A stretch of DNA of 9,407 nt, from the NCBI GenBank assembly GCA_900554955.1, contig USJH01000030.1:1-9407 (forward strand), read 5' to 3'. This document shows positions 5,352 through 9,407 of this stretch, piece by piece. The notes beneath the pieces are model-generated. The model did not search any database. It worked only from the letters and a program-made list of their open reading frames with translations, and was not told where the DNA came from. The translations under genes were made by a program, and so were the position numbers. This stretch comes from an uncultured Clostridia bacterium (lineage in GTDB: Bacteria; Bacillota; Clostridia; Christensenellales; UBA1242). Numbering within the stretch: position 1 is the first letter of the stretch; each line of letters begins with the position of its first letter.

Positions 5352-7316
5352 TTATCCTTGTTTATTTATATAGTTTTGTGCACCTTCTTTTTCAAGTGTT
5401 GAAAGTGCATATTCCATTGATTTGTGAGCAAGAATATGTGCTTCAATTTTCTTTATATGTTTTTTTGAAAATTTTTCAGCTTCGCTTGATAACAAAAATT
5501 TTGTGTGTTCTGAAATATGAATGTCATGGTCATCAATTTCACGTGGATTTATGTCTTCAAGCTCAATGTTCTCTTTTATTGCTCTTTTAATGTGAAGATT
5601 TGTGACGTCTTGCTGAGATTCCCAAACCCCAAAACCTAATGCTTCAAGAAGCTTTGCACGATTTCTGTTTGAAAGTTTCCCGTTTTCATCATTCAATAAT
5701 CCATATTTGTAAAGGTCGAGAAGCATGTTTTTTCTTTGCGCAGGAGTTTCAGTAAGTTCATTGATTGTGTCAAGAACAATGTCGTCATTGCTGAGCTCAG
5801 AGCCTTTCCAGTAAAATATTTCAACATCGCCATTTCCGTCTGCAATTCTTGAAAGTCTTGTTGAAACTGCAAATTGTTTATATAGTCTGATAATGAATTG
5901 TGCAATTTTCTTGACTGCACTTCTAATATATTCTGCGGTTACTGATAATCTTGTTTCGTCTTGCTCAATAAGAAGGTTTAGAGCAGTTCCACTTGAAACG
6001 CTTGATGGAACAGTGCTGTCTCGCATGAATTCACTCACACCGCTTACGGTTATAAATTCGTTTAGAAGCCTGTCTTCTTCGTTGTTAAAATCATGCGGAA
6101 TTGAGCCTGCATCAATAAATCTTGGAATTGTGCTTCCGTTTCTGTAAACAAGAATTTTTCCGGGAGCAAGCCCCTCTTCTTCAATGTTGTCAATGTCAAC
6201 TGAGCCATCTTCAACTGCTAAAACTCCGCTTGCAAGCCTTGCCATATATTCGTGTTTGCGGTTTTTGATTGCATTATATGCCCTTTGAATTGGAATGCAT
6301 CTTTCAATTACGCTCACACCCCAGAAACTTCCAACTTGTGCTGTTGAAACTTGTCGGACAAACGGAAAGGAACGTTCTTTGTCTTGTGAAATTGCAAAGG
6401 GAATTTCTCCATCAAATACTAGTTTATCGCCTGCGATGATTGTGAGTTTTCCGTTTGGATTTTCTTTGTTTGGTTTGACATATTTTTCAATAACAAGTGC
6501 ATGGTCATGTTTAAGAGAATGTGCAAGTTTTGGAACATTTGAAAATCCAGTAACAGCACCATGACTTATAAAGTTTTCAAAAGTGAATGTATCAATGTCT
6601 GATCCTTTAACGGTAATGTTATAAATGTCTTTGATTTTTGAAATTGGATATGCTCTTGCATGAATGATGCTTTCACATGCATCAATATCAGTTGCTCCGG
6701 CAGAGTCTGGAAAGATTTCAAATGGTGGACAAACTGAAATTGATATGTCTCCATTTTTTATTGGCGTGTCGTCATCTTTTGCAAGTGTGTCGCCAAGAGA
6801 GTTGTCCCAAACAACTTTATAGAAACTTGTTCCTGTAACTTCGCTCCATACTGTTGCAAGAGTAATGAGCTCTGAAAGATTTGCTTTGTCTGTTGTTGCG
6901 GATAAGATTGCTTTTGAAAGTTTTGCGCAATATAGATCGCTTTGTTCATTTCCGGTTGGTCTTACTGAAACTGTTGGGCGAACCTTTCCAAGCTTTGCAA
7001 GACGTGTTTCAATTATTGGTGCAATGTGGTTGTATACTTCTCTTTCTTCCCAATAATAATTTTTTGCTGAGTCTTCAATTTCTTGTTTTGGAGAAATGAT
7101 TGAATATTGATTACCAAGCATAAAGTTCATGTTTAATTCCCATATGAGTTCATATGGCTTTCTGTCCTTAGAACGTTTTTTAAAATCTTCCAAAATGTTG
7201 TTTACTATAATATTATCTTCAATCTCGCTATAATAATATTTTTCCGTATTTTGTGTTTTTGGTGCGATATTTTCACTTATTGGTTTAGATTTTGCGTTTT
7301 TATTTTTTGTGTTCAC
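5352..7316 (-). CDS. Portal protein (P22-like, podovirus type)
   Basis: This 654-residue protein should form the twelve-subunit ring at one capsid vertex through which DNA enters and leaves and on which terminase docks. It starts with GTG at 7316-7314, one base after the stop of the zinc-ribbon gene, with GGAG ten bases upstream. After a disordered basic N-terminus (1-30), the segment 53-110 (PYELIWELNMNF, GNQY, YYWEEREVYNHIAPIIETRLAKL) is the typical portal entry. VWSEVTGTSFYKVVWD follows at 156-171 and PPFEIFPDS at 197-205. The helical stem and tunnel-loop region is likely around 330-360 and 415-485. The long C-terminal extension (about 545-654) with repeated histidines would fit a barrel-like tail as in P22, whose portal is 725 residues. 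Neighbouring terminase and scaffold genes agree. Confidence 0.85.
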   Translation of the reverse strand: MNTKNKNAKSKPISENIAPKTQNTEKYYYSEIEDNIIVNNILEDFKKRSKDRKPYELIWELNMNFMLGNQYSIISPKQEIEDSAKNYYWEEREVYNHIAPIIETRLAKLGKVRPTVSVRPTGNEQSDLYCAKLSKAILSATTDKANLSELITLATVWSEVTGTSFYKVVWDNSLGDTLAKDDDTPIKNGDISISVCPPFEIFPDSAGATDIDACESIIHARAYPISKIKDIYNITVKGSDIDTFTFENFISHGAVTGFSNVPKLAHSLKHDHALVIEKYVKPNKENPNGKLTIIAGDKLVFDGEIPFAISQDKERSFPFVRQVSTAQVGSFWGVSVIERCIPIQRAYNAIKNRKHEYMARLASGVLAVEDGSVDIDNIEEEGLAPGKILVYRNGSTIPRFIDAGSIPHDFNNEEDRLLNEFITVSGVSEFMRDSTVPSSVSSGTALNLLIEQDETRLSVTAEYIRSAVKKIAQFIIRLYKQFAVSTRLSRIADGNGDVEIFYWKGSELSNDDIVLDTINELTETPAQRKNMLLDLYKYGLLNDENGKLSNRNRAKLLEALGFGVWESQQDVTNLHIKRAIKENIELEDINPREIDDHDIHISEHTKFLLSSEAEKFSKKHIKKIEAHILAHKSMEYALSTLEKEGAQNYINKQG

Positions 7317-7317
7317 T

Positions 7318-7503
7318 TTATTTTTTCTCCGTTTTGTTAGATTGATTTATAAATTTTTTAAGTTGTTTTTCAAGTGTTTCTAAACATGATTTGCAAAGGC
7401 AAAGATTGCCCTTAAAACCATTTGTGTCAATGTTTGCTTCTGCAAAATTGTTGCAACCTGCAACGTGGCAGCGAATGTTTCTTTCGCATTTATCAACTGT
7501 CAT
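7318..7503 (-). CDS. Small zinc-ribbon protein
   Basis: This is a 61-residue protein with two cysteine pairs spaced like a treble-clef or zinc-ribbon: C12-x4-C17 and C37-x2-C40, plus C6 and C35 nearby. The second pair sits in LCLCKSCLETLEKQL, followed by a short basic helix. It probably binds one zinc ion; partner and role are unknown. Start ATG at 7503 has AAGGAG seven bases upstream and overlaps the 3' end of the preceding gene by eleven bases. It sits between packaging gene and portal, where small DNA- or protein-binding factors are common. The function is not inferable from sequence alone. Confidence 0.75.
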   Translation of the reverse strand: MTVDKCERNIRCHVAGCNNFAEANIDTNGFKGNLCLCKSCLETLEKQLKKFINQSNKTEKK

Positions 7504-7882
7504 TTTTATTCTCCTTTATAAGTTCATTAATGTTTTTTATGAGTTGGTTTTTATATGAAATCAATTCTTTTTCGCTTAAATTTTCAAGATTTCCATAATT
7601 CACCTTTTCCCCAAAATTTTCAAGAAGAATTTTAATAGCGAGCATATCAGGCGGAATATAGTGCGTGGTAATTTTTTTCTTAGTGAGATTAAGTTGTTGA
7701 TCTTGTTCTGTTTTTCCAGCATGTTTTTTCCCAGTTTCAATAATATCGTCAAAAGAAATTTGTTCTTCAGCTGATTTAGTTTTTAAAGCATATTCATAAC
7801 TTTCTTCATTGTAAAAATATCCTTCTGCTTTCTTAATTAAAATTTCCTTTATCTTGTCATATAGTTCCTGATTTTTTGCCAC
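7493..7882 (-). CDS. Terminase small-subunit-like DNA-packaging protein (tentative)
   Basis: This 129-residue protein starts with GTG at 7882-7880, with AAGGGAAG about eight bases upstream. The segment around 12-35 (LIKKAEGYFYNEESYEYAL) and KKKITTHYIPPDMLAIKILLENFGEKV near 68-94 resemble the C-terminal oligomerisation region of small terminase subunits in low-GC phages, where a basic K/T-rich strand leads into a PPD-x-A-I-x-x-L helix. No N-terminal helix-turn-helix is evident, so it may be only the C-terminal-like part, or a different packaging cofactor. It follows terminase large rather than preceding it, opposite to the usual order, and a full small subunit may lie beyond the right edge. 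The C-terminus is a charged Asn/Lys-rich helix. I hold this assignment loosely. Confidence 0.45.
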   Translation of the reverse strand: MAKNQELYDKIKEILIKKAEGYFYNEESYEYALKTKSAEEQISFDDIIETGKKHAGKTEQDQQLNLTKKKITTHYIPPDMLAIKILLENFGEKVNYGNLENLSEKELISYKNQLIKNINELIKENKNDS

Positions 7883-7946
7883 GATAATTCTTCCCTTGGT
7901 TTAAGCATACAACAGCAATTCAAAAATAAGGTCAAAGAGTGACACT

Positions 7947-9395
7947 TTATCTTCGCTTTCTTAAAATGTCCCGATAAAGCTTTTCTTTGTTTTTTTGAAT
8001 TTCACTCTTCTCTGCTTTTGGTTTCTGGTTTTCTGGGCGGCTCATGATATAATAGCGAAGTTCGTCAAGACAATGGTCATCATATTTAATTGGGTTTTCA
8101 CCCTTGCCCCAATAATATCCTTTGATTTCTCTGATAAGATTTGTGCAGTTTGAAAATATGAAAAGCTTTGCTTCGCCATTTGCATTTTTAAGATATGACT
8201 TAACACGATTGATTCCGCTGAAAAGGTCTTTGTTCACTTTTGGGTTTGCTGCGATTCCGTTTTCAAAAAATAGTTCTGTTACACTTTTTGTTCCTGATAA
8301 TGTTTTCTGATTTGCTGCACTGTCTATAAGTGCTTCAAGTTTTCCGTCATTTCTAAATTGCCAACCAAGATTTTTTGCAATTTCAATCAATTTTTGTGCA
8401 TGATATGTGACATCTTTTTGAGCTTCAAAATGTTCGGCAATAACAAAAATATTGCCATCATAATCACATGCATAAAAATGTGCAGAAAGTGGATTGTTAA
8501 GCCCTGGGTCAATGGAGATGTTGTCATAATATTCGTGTGGAATTTCAAAAGGTTCAATCACATGAATGTTTGGATCGAATTCTTTATAAACCATTCCTTT
8601 ATTATTCATTAAAAACTTTCCATATCGGCGTGAAATCAATTCTTCTTCGCTCATGGAACTTGTCAAGCGGTTAAGTTCGTTTTTGCTTAGATATGGATTG
8701 TCTGCCCACTCCATGAAAATTGAAAATACTTCTGGGTCATTTTGTGTGTTAAGATATATTTGGTCATAGATATAGGTTTGTCCTTTCAGTGGTGTCATTG
8801 TTCCGAAAATATCACCACATTTGTCAAGAACTCGCATTTTGCATTCGTTGTAAATGTCTTCTGGTGGCTCTTCATCGAACCACACAAAATCGAGCGATGT
8901 TCCTTGGAATTTTTCTCTTCCTTCTTCACAAGATTTAAAGCTTATTCTTGAAAGCCCTCCAAATGAGTTTTTGACAACAATTGTGTCGATAACGCCATAT
9001 TCGGGACTTGTCTTTTTTCCGGTGTTCATGATAATTTCAGAAATATATTCACGGTCAAGATATTTTAAAATTTTTTCTTGAGCAACCTCTTTTTGAACCT
9101 TTGTTGACAAACTTACAACCCACCCAAAAACATTATTTTTATTTTCACGATATGGGTGAATTCCTCTTGCAAGCCAAACTGTTTCAACTGCACCGCATTC
9201 GGTTTTTCCACTTCTGTTTCCACCAAATACCCACCTGTTTCGTTTTAAACTTTTGTGAAATTCCATTTGTTTTTCATGGATAATTTCCCCTGTATTATAT
9301 TTTGAAAGTGCACTATTTTTTCTTCTGTAAAGTTCGCTGAAAATCAGCTCTAGATTTTGAATGTTTGACCTTATTTTTTCGTTATTGTTTTGCAT
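7947..9395 (-). CDS. terL: Terminase large subunit (ATPase and nuclease)
   Basis: This 482-residue protein should pump DNA into the procapsid by ATP hydrolysis and cut the concatemer. The N-terminal ATPase shows a Walker A at 58-65 (GGNRSGKT), a Walker B at about 168-176 (LDFVWFDEE, with D174 and E175), and a coupling motif GTMTP at 198-202. The C-terminal RNase H-type nuclease shows D296 (ISIDPG), D358 (ALIDSAA) and D444 in YDDHCLDELRY, the expected acidic triad. All motifs are intact and the length is normal. Start ATG at 9395 has AGGA eight bases upstream, at the extreme right edge, so the start is well placed but nothing further upstream can be seen. It is separated from the next gene by 64 bases. 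Confidence 0.95.
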   Translation of the reverse strand: MQNNNEKIRSNIQNLELIFSELYRRKNSALSKYNTGEIIHEKQMEFHKSLKRNRWVFGGNRSGKTECGAVETVWLARGIHPYRENKNNVFGWVVSLSTKVQKEVAQEKILKYLDREYISEIIMNTGKKTSPEYGVIDTIVVKNSFGGLSRISFKSCEEGREKFQGTSLDFVWFDEEPPEDIYNECKMRVLDKCGDIFGTMTPLKGQTYIYDQIYLNTQNDPEVFSIFMEWADNPYLSKNELNRLTSSMSEEELISRRYGKFLMNNKGMVYKEFDPNIHVIEPFEIPHEYYDNISIDPGLNNPLSAHFYACDYDGNIFVIAEHFEAQKDVTYHAQKLIEIAKNLGWQFRNDGKLEALIDSAANQKTLSGTKSVTELFFENGIAANPKVNKDLFSGINRVKSYLKNANGEAKLFIFSNCTNLIREIKGYYWGKGENPIKYDDHCLDELRYYIMSRPENQKPKAEKSEIQKNKEKLYRDILRKRR

Positions 9396-9407
9396 GATAA
9401 AAGTCCT

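Noticed and set aside
6295..6564. Plus-strand open frame of 89 residues opposite the portal gene, and similar plus-strand frames elsewhere.
   Set aside because: They are antisense to convincing genes, have no ribosome binding sites or family motifs, and the cluster is otherwise wholly on the minus strand.
7907..7935. Promoter-like TTGACC and TTGTAT with 17-base spacing on the minus strand in the 64-base gap after the large terminase.
   Set aside because: The -10 box matches consensus at only three positions, and such boxes arise often by chance in AT-rich DNA.

Overview
The window is an AT-rich, tightly packed block of phage head and neck genes, all transcribed on the minus strand (right to left). 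Shine-Dalgarno sites of the AGGAG/AAGGAG type are strong and TGA/TAA/TAG all act as stops. This fits a phage or prophage of a low-GC anaerobic Bacillota-type host. No integrase, repressor, lysis gene, tRNA or CRISPR array is visible, so I cannot tell prophage from free phage.

In transcription order the genes are: large terminase (9395-7947), a short basic protein that looks like the C-terminal part of small terminases (7882-7493), a 61-residue zinc-ribbon protein (7503-7318), portal (7316-5352), scaffold (5346-4639), major capsid protein (4625-3417), an intrinsic terminator (3406-3362), an unknown 129-residue protein (3313-2924), a head-tail adaptor (2919-2347), a gp10-like neck/hub protein (2346-865), and an incomplete gene that starts at 868 and runs off the left edge. 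The order terminase, portal, scaffold, coat, adaptor, hub is the P22 order. With no tail tube, tape-measure or sheath gene in the window, it suggests a short-tailed (podovirus-like) virion. The P22 counterparts are assigned from gene order, length and motif style, not from a database search.

The genes form one assembly pathway. Terminase fills a procapsid built by scaffold and coat around the portal, and the adaptor and hub then close the neck and carry the outer tail proteins. Spacing is near zero from the zinc-ribbon gene through scaffold and again from the 129-residue gene leftwards, with several stop/start overlaps. The only clear transcriptional break is the terminator just after the capsid gene.

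The most surprising signal is at the left edge. The last gene is an ordinary AT-rich phage structural ORF for about 265 codons, then without any frame change it ends in EVMACEGGCISGGGQ. That is the signature of the H-cluster-binding C-terminal motif of [FeFe]-hydrogenases. The stretch is much richer in G than its surroundings and contains a run of eight G. It is either an assembly or amplification chimera, or a real recombination between a phage tail gene and a hydrogenase gene. Read-level evidence is needed to decide.
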